Assembly: GCA_903899015.1 (NCBI GenBank)
Contig: CAIUHP010000038.1
Coordinates: forward strand, 1-64,000
Length of the DNA stretch: 64,000 bases
Direction of reading: 5' to 3'
From: an uncultured Armatimonadota bacterium
GTDB taxonomy: Bacteria; Armatimonadota; Fimbriimonadia; Fimbriimonadales; Fimbriimonadaceae
Numbering within the stretch: the first letter of the stretch is position 1; the number at the start of each line of letters is the position of its first letter. Of the stretch, positions 17,800-25,774 are shown one piece after another. The notes below the pieces were generated by a model, which was given only the letters and a program-made list of their open reading frames with translations, had not been told where the DNA came from and did not search any database. The translations under genes and the position numbers were made by a program.

Positions 17800-18339
17800 A
17801 GCCTATCCAAGGCTTCAAAGCTTCGCGTATGGGTGGAAGATCCCGCGATTTCAACCGCTTACGACCTCGCTAAAAACAAGGTCGATCCACTACCTACTGC
17901 ATTGACGGATGCGTCTGGTTCGAAGATGTTCGAGACGGTCGATGCTTCGATAGGTGCCTGGTTCCCGACAGGCTATTTTGATGTTCAGGTGGAACGAATT
18001 GGCACGACTGCTGGCCCGATCATGGCGACTCCACCGGACGAAGGGAAGATCTACACGACCATCAGCTGCAAGATCCGAAACGCTAGCCGGGGAGAAGCGG
18101 CACTCAACTACGATACATTCCACTTCGTCGGCTATACCAAGGACGGCCAGGAATTTACTGGTGCCGATCCGGTTGATAAGGCCATGAAATCATCAGTACA
18201 CCGCACCTTTCAGCCGTCTGGGACTGATGGCTCCGAAAGTCAGGTTGTCTATTACTTTCAATTCCCGAAAGAGAAAAACCTAGCGTACGTGACATTCAGA
18301 GAAGCTACCGGACACTTGTTTAAAATCAAGCTTAACTAG
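17800..18339 (+). pseudogene. Downstream part of the stop-interrupted DUF4352-like gene
   Basis: In the same frame as the preceding gene, directly after its TAG, the sequence completes the interrupted domain (SKASKLRVWVEDP). It then encodes a further DUF4352-like domain with TTISCKIRNASRGEAALNYD and a final YYFQFPKEKNLAYVTF strand pair. Independent translation could begin at GTG 17833 (168 residues), but there is no Shine-Dalgarno sequence and no signal peptide, so a separate exported protein is unlikely. The simplest reading is one gene with a nonsense substitution; stop readthrough is the alternative. Confidence 0.6.
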
Positions 18340-18423
18340 TTTGTGCCGCTCAAGAAGTTCATTGTTTTGACCTTTCATGAACGTCATATATCGCGGAAAG
18401 TGTTACACGAGATATTTGTCAAA

Positions 18424-18453
18424 TTGACTCGCCATGCGTTGTAGCAATATCTA
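18424..18453 (+). promoter_or_regulatory. Sigma-70-type promoter before beta-helix gene
   Basis: TTGACT (18424-18429) and TATCTA (18448-18453) are spaced by 18 bp, 37 bp before the ATG at 18491. Confidence 0.5.
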
Positions 18454-18490
18454 CATCGTAGTCCGACCAAACTCCCCATAATGAAAGGTT

Positions 18491-19966
18491 ATGGGGCTAC
18501 GGTTTAATGCTGCTACGGTGATTGGATCGGGGCTTCTGATTGGAGGGATATTTTGGCAAGGTAGTGTGCCGACTGCGCATCTGAAGACACCAATGGATTT
18601 TGGTGCCGTTGGCGATGGACTAGTGGATGACACCGTCGCGGTCCAAAACGCGATAAATGCCACCCAAAACGGAGGGTCGCTTTACTTTCCCGGTGGCCAC
18701 AAATACCTTGTTCGAAGCCTTCACGCGACGGGTGAAGTTCACTGGCTTGGACCAGGAGGAAGTTGGCTGAATGATCGAGCGGCGGATGGTGCGGTCATCA
18801 TTCAGGGCAACAACGCTGCGGAAGACTTAGTGACTCTCACAAACGCCGCTTATTCAAACATTAGCGGTGTCGCCTTCGATGGCAATAAGCTTAATCAAGC
18901 AAAACCGCTCAACGGTATCCGCCTTATCAACTGTGAATTCACTCGGTTTGACAATATCTATGTGACCTCTTGTAGCGGACACGGCATCCTTCTCGAAAAC
19001 ATCAATACTGTCCAGACTTCAGACGAAATCGATCTTGTTGATTGCTACTCCGTCCTGAACGGATTAGATGGAGTTCACTATGATTTCAGTCTCCCAGGGG
19101 GAGTGTTTGCGCCCGGCGACTGTGAAATCATTGGTGGCCACTACGATTTTAATACCGGTGCGGGAATTTCACTCCACGTGTCTGCTTACACCTCGATAAA
19201 CGGGGCCAACGTATTATCCAATGGTGCGGCAGGCATCTCTGCGATCTATTGCACAGGACTTAACATCACTGGGAACATGGTACGCAACAATCGAGCACAA
19301 GGAATCGTGCTCGGAAATGGACCGTCTTTCACCCAATGCACCAATTGCTCGATATCGGGAAATCAAGTTCATCTGAACTCGCGTGAAGGAATCGGTAAGT
19401 ATTCCAATATTGACGTCGGTTTCGGCACAACGAACACACGGATTATCGGTAATTACTGCGGCGACGTGAACCCGAGCCCAACTTATCCCATTTCATCGGC
19501 GTATGGAATTTGGCTTCACGATGGAGCGAGACAAACCCTGGTGGTAGGTAACACGTGTCCTTCATCAGAGAACTTTAAGGGTGGATTTCGTGCCGAAGCA
19601 GACGCTACGTACGTTTCAACTACAAACACGGGAATCCCAGATTTCGATACCGAAACCGCCAAATTTGCCAACCAGAAAATTACAAGTAATGGTGCGAACT
19701 TGGGAACCATCCATGTAGGTTCTGCCAAGGATGTCTGGGTGGGTATCACGGGCGGGAAAGGTGGAGTGATCTATCTGCCACCAGCCGAATCTTTATCCAG
19801 TGGGTACTCGATGGTCATCAAAGATGAAGGTGGCAAAGCAACCCAGCATCCCATTTCGGTCGACGGAAACGGTACGACGATTGAAGGTTCTCTAGTGTCA
19901 AAAATCGAAACGAATTTTGGTAGCCTTCGCCTCCGGTTTGATGGGAAGGCTTGGTGGAAGTGGTAG
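18491..19966 (+). CDS. Exported pectate-lyase-superfamily beta-helix protein
   Basis: A 491-residue protein with an N-terminal signal or anchor segment (about 8-28). It then has the characteristic start of the Pectate_lyase_3 superfamily, MDFGAVGDGLVDDTVAVQNAIN with GGSLYFPGG. Beta-helix coils run from about residue 90 to 360 with repeated ISGN/ITGN turns. A C-terminal beta domain (about 385-491, SLRLRFDGKAWWKW at the end) resembles appendages of phage tail-spike-like proteins. Likely role: polysaccharide lyase, hydrolase or surface binding; no catalytic triad can be assigned. A GAAAGG ribosome-binding site is 3 nt before the ATG. Confidence 0.75.
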   Translation: MGLRFNAATVIGSGLLIGGIFWQGSVPTAHLKTPMDFGAVGDGLVDDTVAVQNAINATQNGGSLYFPGGHKYLVRSLHATGEVHWLGPGGSWLNDRAADGAVIIQGNNAAEDLVTLTNAAYSNISGVAFDGNKLNQAKPLNGIRLINCEFTRFDNIYVTSCSGHGILLENINTVQTSDEIDLVDCYSVLNGLDGVHYDFSLPGGVFAPGDCEIIGGHYDFNTGAGISLHVSAYTSINGANVLSNGAAGISAIYCTGLNITGNMVRNNRAQGIVLGNGPSFTQCTNCSISGNQVHLNSREGIGKYSNIDVGFGTTNTRIIGNYCGDVNPSPTYPISSAYGIWLHDGARQTLVVGNTCPSSENFKGGFRAEADATYVSTTNTGIPDFDTETAKFANQKITSNGANLGTIHVGSAKDVWVGITGGKGGVIYLPPAESLSSGYSMVIKDEGGKATQHPISVDGNGTTIEGSLVSKIETNFGSLRLRFDGKAWWKW

Positions 19967-20057
19967 GACCCGAGCTCGTCTTACTTTTATCTCAGCAACT
20001 CATTCAGTATTTACAGAAAATGTGACCCGAGTCTCGACTTTCGTGTAGATTCGATTG

Positions 20058-20393
20058 ATGCCGCGATTCGTTAGGATGTTCATATCAATCGCGTTCGCGG
20101 TTTTGATTTCATTTGGATGCGGTGCAAAGACTGCTTCAAAAATCCGGCCACTTGCTCCAAAGTCTGAACTTCCGGTGTCTTCGACAACAAAAGAGCGGGG
20201 CAATGAGAATTCACCTGAACTTCAAGCGCTGATCGATCAAGAAAAAGACGAAGCGGCCAATAAGCCAGAACCGCCCACGGGAGCCACGGCCGAATGTCTC
20301 GACGATACCTATTCTTTTGAACATGATCGCAAGCGAGCTTGTGAGGGGCATAGGGGAATCAAGAAGTGGCTTAACAAATCGACAGGCCATTAG
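20058..20393 (+). CDS. Small exported DUF3761-like protein
   Basis: A 111-residue protein with an N-terminal hydrophobic export segment ending near FGCG, which could be a lipoprotein cleavage site though the lipobox is weak. A low-complexity Ser/Glu/Pro linker follows. The C-terminal 32 residues carry the DUF3761 pattern: GATAECLDDTYSF, then ACEGHRGIKKWL, with two cysteines likely forming a disulfide. Function unknown. ATG 20058 is preferred over the adjacent TTG 20055. Confidence 0.65.
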   Translation: MPRFVRMFISIAFAVLISFGCGAKTASKIRPLAPKSELPVSSTTKERGNENSPELQALIDQEKDEAANKPEPPTGATAECLDDTYSFEHDRKRACEGHRGIKKWLNKSTGH

Positions 20394-20433
20394 CCTCTCA
20401 ATCCCAGGGTAATACCGAATAGACTATTCAACC

Positions 20434-21021
20434 GTGGTTACTTCCAGCCAACTGTTGAAAGTATGGTTTTCAATTGGAATCCAGTCTTTCGGCGGAGGGA
20501 CCACTACCATGACATTGATTCGACGTGCCTCTGTCGATCAACATCGCTGGTTGACTGACGAGGAGTTCAATCGAGATTGGGCGCTCTGTCAGATGACGCC
20601 CGGCATCAATTTGATCGCTCTGAGCATTCTCATAGGGCGAAGGATTGCGGGATGGAGAGGCGTTGCCATCTGCTTACTGGGACTCGTTTTCCCGAGCGCC
20701 CTTCTCACGATCCTCCTGACGGCTGCTTACGTCTCGATTCGTGGATTGCCAGCTATTCAAGCGACTCTCAAAGGGCTATTGCCTGCTTCGGTTGGTTTAG
20801 GACTCGTAACGGCTGTTCAAATGGGGCGAAAACCGGCGGGAGACGCCTGGCAACTTGGTATTTGGACAACGGTTTTCGTTGTTTTCCTCACTGTAGGAAG
20901 CGGAGCCCTTCTTGCTTCCGGCAAACTATCAGTCACGTTGGTGCTGCTGTGTGCTGGGATCATTGGAGCAGTTGAGAATTCGATCCGGTATCGCTTATCA
21001 GGTTCAAAGGATGAACAATGA
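20434..21021 (+). CDS. chrA: Chromate transporter, first half-size subunit
   Basis: A 195-residue membrane protein of the CHR family, which moves chromate or an unidentified anion across the inner membrane. It shows the family's N-terminal signature FGGGTTTMTLIRRASVDQHRWLTDEEF and the QMTPGINLIALSILIG motif, with about five to six membrane segments. It corresponds to one half of full-length ChrA. The next gene encodes the other half, and the two overlap by ATGA at 21018-21021, so they are translationally coupled and presumably form a heterodimer (short-chain CHR pair). Start is GTG 20434. Confidence 0.88.
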   Translation: MVTSSQLLKVWFSIGIQSFGGGTTTMTLIRRASVDQHRWLTDEEFNRDWALCQMTPGINLIALSILIGRRIAGWRGVAICLLGLVFPSALLTILLTAAYVSIRGLPAIQATLKGLLPASVGLGLVTAVQMGRKPAGDAWQLGIWTTVFVVFLTVGSGALLASGKLSVTLVLLCAGIIGAVENSIRYRLSGSKDEQ

Positions 21022-21527
21022 GCCCATTCGTCCTTTTTTTCTACATGTGCCGAGCAGCGCTTCTCTCAACAGGTGGATTCGGCAACGTTTCCAGCTTGCA
21101 CGACGATTTTGTAGGGCATCGATGGGCAAACAATAATCAATTTGTAGAAGCTTTGACGGTTGGACAGGTATCTCCGGGACCGAATGGATTATGGGTTGTG
21201 AGCCTCGGATATTTGATGCTTGGCGCATGGGGTTCAGTGGCGGCCATGGTCGCGATTACGTTGCCTCCGTTCTTGGTGATCGGAGTTGAGAAACTCTATC
21301 GAAGGGTTCAACATCATCCAGCGGTGGAAGGGTTTGTTCGCGGCATTATGCTGGCCGTAATCGGCACGTTGGTTACAGTCTTAATGAACTTGTTGAACAG
21401 TTCAGGCCTCGACACTTTGAAGGTGACGCTAACGTTGCTGTCTTTTGGTCTAGGGTGGTTGCCTAGAATTCCGGTCGTGGCAATTATTAGCTTCTGCGGT
21501 CTTGTAGGTTTTCTCGCTTACAGATAG
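21018..21527 (+). CDS. chrA: Chromate transporter, second half-size subunit
   Basis: A 169-residue CHR-family membrane protein, partner of the upstream half. The matching signature occurs as STGGFGNVSSLHDDFVGHRWANNNQFVEALTVGQVSPGPNGLWV, with about five membrane segments. The ATGA overlap with the upstream gene argues for stoichiometric expression. The substrate may be chromate or sulfate-like anions, and resistance cannot be assumed from sequence. The gene ends one base before the end of the convergent dehydrogenase gene. Confidence 0.88.
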   Translation: MSPFVLFFYMCRAALLSTGGFGNVSSLHDDFVGHRWANNNQFVEALTVGQVSPGPNGLWVVSLGYLMLGAWGSVAAMVAITLPPFLVIGVEKLYRRVQHHPAVEGFVRGIMLAVIGTLVTVLMNLLNSSGLDTLKVTLTLLSFGLGWLPRIPVVAIISFCGLVGFLAYR

Positions 21528-21528
21528 C

Positions 21529-22524
21529 CTACGGCGACTGAAGGACCTCAGGATTAACTGGGTTTCTCACTTTGTTGTGAACGAGAAAATCAATTAAGCT
21601 CTCCGCCGCATATCGAGACATCGCGTCCCGTGTTTCCTCGGTCGCAGAACCAATGTGAGGTGCAAGAACGACGTTTTGCATGCCGATGAGCGGAGAACTT
21701 GCTGGAAGCGGTTCGGTCTCAAACACGTCGAGTCCAGCACCATGAATGGTCCCCTGCTGAAGCGCTTCAATCATCGCATTTTCGTCAATAACCGCTCCTC
21801 GCGCGATATTCACGATGATTGCGGTTTTCTTCATGAGGGAGAACTCATTTTTACCAATGAGATGGGTTGTTTCGGCACTTAACGGAACGGCGACGACTAC
21901 GAAATCAGACTCGCTAAGCAATTCGTTTAGGGAACACCTCCGGGCGCCAAGCTGATTTTCGGCGTCAACTTTGGGAGTCCGCGCAGTGTAAAGAACTTTC
22001 ATCCCACATCCAAGGGCTCCTCGCCGAGCGATCGCAGCGCCAATCCGCCCCAAGCCCACGATTCCAAGAGTCTTGCCGTGAATGTCGACTCCAAATTGCT
22101 GTTTTGAAACCGCTCTTTCCCATTGTCCCTGCCGCATCCACCCATCGAGCTCTACGATTCTTCGAGCGGATGCCATGAGCAAAGCAAACGCAAGATCGGC
22201 AGTTGTCTCTGTTAGCGGGTCAAACAGGTTCATGAGAAGGACCCCTTGGTGGTTCAACTCAGAAACGTCAAAGGAATCGTATCCCGCCGAAATCGTTGTG
22301 ATGACTTTTAGGTGCTTTGCAGGTTTCAGTTCCAACGTGGAAACAGGTAGTCCCATTCCAATAATCCCGTGGGCCTCGCTGACCGCCGCAAGAAACGAAA
22401 GCTTGTTCTCAGCATCGACCTTTGGAAAGTGCGTGAGCTCAAAGTGGGATTCAAGAAGATCAATCACATCTTGAGGAACTGGGTGATACAGGACTACTTT
22501 GGGTTTCATAGGGAAGGGCACCAT
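21529..22524 (-). CDS. D-isomer-specific 2-hydroxyacid dehydrogenase
   Basis: A 331-residue NAD(P)-dependent dehydrogenase of the glyoxylate/hydroxypyruvate reductase type, interconverting a D-2-hydroxyacid and its 2-oxoacid. The nucleotide-binding motif GIVGLGRIGAAIARRG is followed by VVAVPLSAETTHLIG. The catalytic Arg is in NIARGAVIDE, the Glu in ETEPLP, and the His in VLAPHIGSAT. No ACT domain is present, so it is not a typical SerA. ATG 22524 begins the frame; ATG 22509 is an equally plausible start, neither with a clear ribosome-binding site. Confidence 0.88.
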   Translation of the reverse strand: MVPFPMKPKVVLYHPVPQDVIDLLESHFELTHFPKVDAENKLSFLAAVSEAHGIIGMGLPVSTLELKPAKHLKVITTISAGYDSFDVSELNHQGVLLMNLFDPLTETTADLAFALLMASARRIVELDGWMRQGQWERAVSKQQFGVDIHGKTLGIVGLGRIGAAIARRGALGCGMKVLYTARTPKVDAENQLGARRCSLNELLSESDFVVVAVPLSAETTHLIGKNEFSLMKKTAIIVNIARGAVIDENAMIEALQQGTIHGAGLDVFETEPLPASSPLIGMQNVVLAPHIGSATEETRDAMSRYAAESLIDFLVHNKVRNPVNPEVLQSP

Positions 22525-22675
22525 TCAATCGGTGGGCTAGGAACAAAAGATTGTAAAGATGTATCGTGTTCAGGCATCCATTTCATCCGTTTCCAGGGCC
22601 TCATCTTAGAATTTACATACCTATACGTTTGTTGATGCGAGCGGTGGTGTAATTTCCGACATTACAAGGACTTTT

Positions 22676-25228
22676 ATGAACTTTACGCGATCTCATTTAT
22701 CTCTCGCGCTAGCATTAGCGTTTTGTGCGTGCCTTGCGGTGCCCGCAAGTGCGCAAACTCCACAACGACGTCCCCGTCCAGCAGGCGGTGCAACCGCTGC
22801 ACCAGGAGCTGGCCCTCAAATGGGTCCGAGCGGCTCGATGGCCCAAGCCACGATTAAGCCATATGAAGATGTTGTAACGAAGGAAGCCAAATCTCAGGAA
22901 GGTGTTTTCAAAGTTCACCGTGTGAAAGACAACGTGATGTGGGAAATCCCGGCGAACCTTTATGGTCGCGTCTTCCTTTGGCAAACAGAAGTTGCTGAGG
23001 TTCCAGATGGTAGCGCCTATCCTGGAGTTGCGGCGGGCACCCATGTTGTTTATTTCGAACGACATGAGAATCTGATTTACATGCGCGAGCAGCACTTCAA
23101 TGTGCGAACCCACGCTAAAGACGGACTTGCAGATGGCGTCAAGATGACCAACATCTCCCCAATTCTTGCCTCGTTCCCAATTCAAGCAGAAGGGAAAGAT
23201 AAGTCTGCAGTTATCGATGTCACGCGATTGTTCACGAGCGACCAAGCTCCGTTCAGTGCGGGAAGCCGAGTGGGTGGAAGTGGGGTCGATTTGTCCCGTT
23301 CATATATTGAGCGCGTAAGCGACTTCCCAACCAACATTGAGACTCGCTCCATGTTGACGTTCCAGGCACCGGATGCCCGAACGGCTCTCATTCACTACAG
23401 CTTGGATTTGTTGCCTGAGAAGCCGATGATGCCTCGTTATCGAGATGACCGAGTCGGATTCTTTGGCACCTCGTTCACGGAGTACGGCAGACCCGAAGAA
23501 AAAGCCATTACGCTGACCTATGCCGATCGCTTCAGACTAGAGAAAAAGGATCCTTCGGCGGCAATTTCAGAACCGAAGAAGCCAATCGTTTTCTATCTAA
23601 GCCGTGAAATGCCTGACAAGTGGCGACCATGGATCAAAGTCGGAATTGAAAACTGGAACATCGCGTTCGCAAAGGCTGGCTTTAAGAATGCCATCATCGC
23701 CAAGGATGCTCCTTCGGTGAAGCAAGATCCAACTTGGGACCCAGAAGATGCAAGGTATTCCGTCATTCGATGGGCTCCATCGCCCATTGCAAACGCCCAA
23801 GGTCCTCACGTAGCAGATCCACGAAGCGGCGAGACGATCTCGGCTCACATTATCGTTTGGCACAACGTGTTGAACTTAGTCCAGCAGTGGTATTTCTCCC
23901 AAGCATCGGTCATGGACAAGCGTGCCCAGCACCTTCCTTTCTCCGATGAACTGATGGGTCAACTGATCCAGTATGTTGTCTCGCACGAGGTTGGTCACAC
24001 CCTTGGCTTAGAGCACAACTTTAAGGCCAGCGCGGCATATTCGGTCCACCAGTTGAGAACTCCCGGTTTCGTCTCCGACCATGGAGTTGCAGCCTCGATC
24101 ATGAGCTATTCGCGGTTCAACTATGTTGCTCAGCCGGGAGACAAGCTCAGCACGAAGGATCTGCTTGGACGAATTGGCAACTATGACAAGTTCGCTATCG
24201 CTTGGGGCTACACCCCAATTCCAGGTGCATCGAGTCCCGATGAAGAGAAGCCAACTCTCGATAAGTGGGCGGCTCAGCAGGTAACTCATCCTGATCTTCA
24301 ATTCGGTAACTACGCACATCCTGAAGATCCGGAAACTCAGAGTGAATGTATCGGTAAGGAAGCGGTTCGCTCAAGCGAACTCGGCCTCATGAATATCGAT
24401 CGGGAAGCGAAGTTCCTGTATGCCGCGGTGGCAAAGCAGGGCGATAACTACGATTCACTCCGAGAGCTGTATACAACCTTGCTCGGGCAGCGTTCGACTG
24501 AAATCATGCGAGTCTTGCGATACGTGGGTGGCGTCGTCGAGACCAACTACCATGTTGGACATGGTCAAACCGTCTTCAAGCCCGTCTCTAAGGCAGATCA
24601 GGCCCAAGCCGTTAAGTTCTTGATGACTGCCGGGACCCATATGCCGGCGGTCCTTACGGATCGATGGTTACTCTCCAAGCTTTACCCAGCAGGCGATGTT
24701 TCCCGAGTTGTCGGTCGACAAGGCGCGATTGTTTCCTCACTCTTGGGCGAAGCAAGGATTCAGCGCTTGCTGGACTACGAAGCCCAGTTCGGCGGTTCCG
24801 CGTACACCGTATCCCAGCTTGCTTCAGACGTTCAGAACGGCGTTTGGGACGAACTCAACCAGAAGCATCCAAACATCGATGTTTATCGAAGAACGCTTCA
24901 ATCGGACTACTTGGTAACGATTGATTCTCGAATCAACGGTGCAGGGGCAACCAAGAGTGACCTCAACGGAATCGAGCGGGAGAACCTTCGCAAACTGGCA
25001 AAAACGATCGACAAAGCGATTGGAAAGGCCGCAAACGAAGCAACCGCTCGTCACCTTCGAGAGTGCCGACGGGTCATCAACCTCATTGAAGATGGCAAAT
25101 ACCCTCAAGCTCCTGCAGCTGCTGTATCTGCTTTCTCGCCATTCGGGTTGACCGCTGAAGAAGCAGCTGATCAAGGATGCTGGCCAACTTATCCATGGCT
25201 ACAGGTTCTTGCTCAATCTGGTAACTAA
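22676..25228 (+). CDS. Exported zinc-dependent metalloprotease, DUF5117/DUF4953 type
   Basis: An 850-residue exported protein with a clear signal peptide (cleavage near ASA-QT, about residue 27) and a Pro/Ala/Gly-rich linker. The DUF5118/DUF5117-like region follows (about 55-400), then a metzincin-type zinc site HEVGHTLGLEHNFK with HEVGH at 437-441. The later SIMSYSRFNY segment supplies the Met-turn-like motif. Family members are large periplasmic or surface proteases with unknown targets. An AAGGA ribosome-binding site precedes ATG 22676, and an intrinsic terminator follows the gene, so it forms its own unit. Confidence 0.88.
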   Translation: MNFTRSHLSLALALAFCACLAVPASAQTPQRRPRPAGGATAAPGAGPQMGPSGSMAQATIKPYEDVVTKEAKSQEGVFKVHRVKDNVMWEIPANLYGRVFLWQTEVAEVPDGSAYPGVAAGTHVVYFERHENLIYMREQHFNVRTHAKDGLADGVKMTNISPILASFPIQAEGKDKSAVIDVTRLFTSDQAPFSAGSRVGGSGVDLSRSYIERVSDFPTNIETRSMLTFQAPDARTALIHYSLDLLPEKPMMPRYRDDRVGFFGTSFTEYGRPEEKAITLTYADRFRLEKKDPSAAISEPKKPIVFYLSREMPDKWRPWIKVGIENWNIAFAKAGFKNAIIAKDAPSVKQDPTWDPEDARYSVIRWAPSPIANAQGPHVADPRSGETISAHIIVWHNVLNLVQQWYFSQASVMDKRAQHLPFSDELMGQLIQYVVSHEVGHTLGLEHNFKASAAYSVHQLRTPGFVSDHGVAASIMSYSRFNYVAQPGDKLSTKDLLGRIGNYDKFAIAWGYTPIPGASSPDEEKPTLDKWAAQQVTHPDLQFGNYAHPEDPETQSECIGKEAVRSSELGLMNIDREAKFLYAAVAKQGDNYDSLRELYTTLLGQRSTEIMRVLRYVGGVVETNYHVGHGQTVFKPVSKADQAQAVKFLMTAGTHMPAVLTDRWLLSKLYPAGDVSRVVGRQGAIVSSLLGEARIQRLLDYEAQFGGSAYTVSQLASDVQNGVWDELNQKHPNIDVYRRTLQSDYLVTIDSRINGAGATKSDLNGIERENLRKLAKTIDKAIGKAANEATARHLRECRRVINLIEDGKYPQAPAAAVSAFSPFGLTAEEAADQGCWPTYPWLQVLAQSGN

Positions 25229-25252
25229 TCGGTAACCAAGAACATTGAATCG

Positions 25253-25284
25253 GAGGGTTGAAGCATACGCTTCGGCCCTCTTTT
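25253..25284 (+). terminator. Intrinsic terminator after zinc protease
   Basis: GAGGG...GAAGC (25253-25264) pairs with GCTTC...CCCTC (25269-25280) around ATAC, followed by TTTT. Confidence 0.8.
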
Positions 25285-25312
25285 AATGACTAAGAAAGAA
25301 TTTTCTTATGTA

Positions 25313-25372
25313 TGCCAATTTTTTGGCCCCCTCCTCTTGACATCTCGAACGCCCCGTGCCAATAATTTGGCA
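25313..25372 (+). promoter_or_regulatory. Promoter with two BlaI-type operators
   Basis: TGCCAA-N4-TTGGCA is perfect at 25357-25372 and has one mismatch at 25313-25328 (TGCCAA-N4-TTGGCC), with centres 44 bp apart. Between and over them lie TTGACA (25337-25342) and AATAAT (25361-25366) with 18-bp spacing, so the downstream operator covers the -10 box. The BlaI-like gene starts at 25382, giving a very short or absent leader. This is the expected layout for autorepression. Confidence 0.75.
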
Positions 25373-25381
25373 TGGGGCGAA

Positions 25382-25774
25382 ATGAGTAAGAAAGAGAAAG
25401 TTGGAGGACTCAGCCGACGTGAGCGCGAGATTATGGACGCGCTTTATCGTTTGGGAAAGGCTTCGGCCGCCGACATTCGGGAATCAATGCAAGATCCCCC
25501 GACCTATACTGCCGTTAGAACCCATCTTGCGATTCTTCAAGAAAAAGGGCATGTCAAGTTTGAGAGTGATGGGACCCGCTACATATATGAGCCGGTAGTA
25601 CCTCACGCTGAAATGGCAAAGAGCGTCATGGATGGCGTTCTCCAAACATTCTTCGGCGGTTCCATCGAGCGAGTTGTGACCACTTTGATCGACAGTGAAG
25701 AGTCCTCGATTACTCAGGAACAACTTGACCGGCTTGCTCAAATAATCGAACTAGCTCGAAAGGAAGGGCGATGA
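25382..25774 (+). CDS. BlaI/MecI/CopY family transcriptional repressor
   Basis: A 130-residue winged-helix repressor. LSRREREIMDALYRLGKASAADIRESM is the N-terminal helix set; YTAVRTHLAILQEKGHVKFESDGTRYIYEP contains the recognition helix and wing. The C-terminal helices (about 75-130) form the dimer. Such repressors are inactivated by cleavage through the partner M56 membrane protease. The frame is open farther upstream, but ATG 25382 begins exactly at the conserved domain and just after the operators. Its stop overlaps the M56 gene by ATGA. Confidence 0.92.
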   Translation: MSKKEKVGGLSRREREIMDALYRLGKASAADIRESMQDPPTYTAVRTHLAILQEKGHVKFESDGTRYIYEPVVPHAEMAKSVMDGVLQTFFGGSIERVVTTLIDSEESSITQEQLDRLAQIIELARKEGR

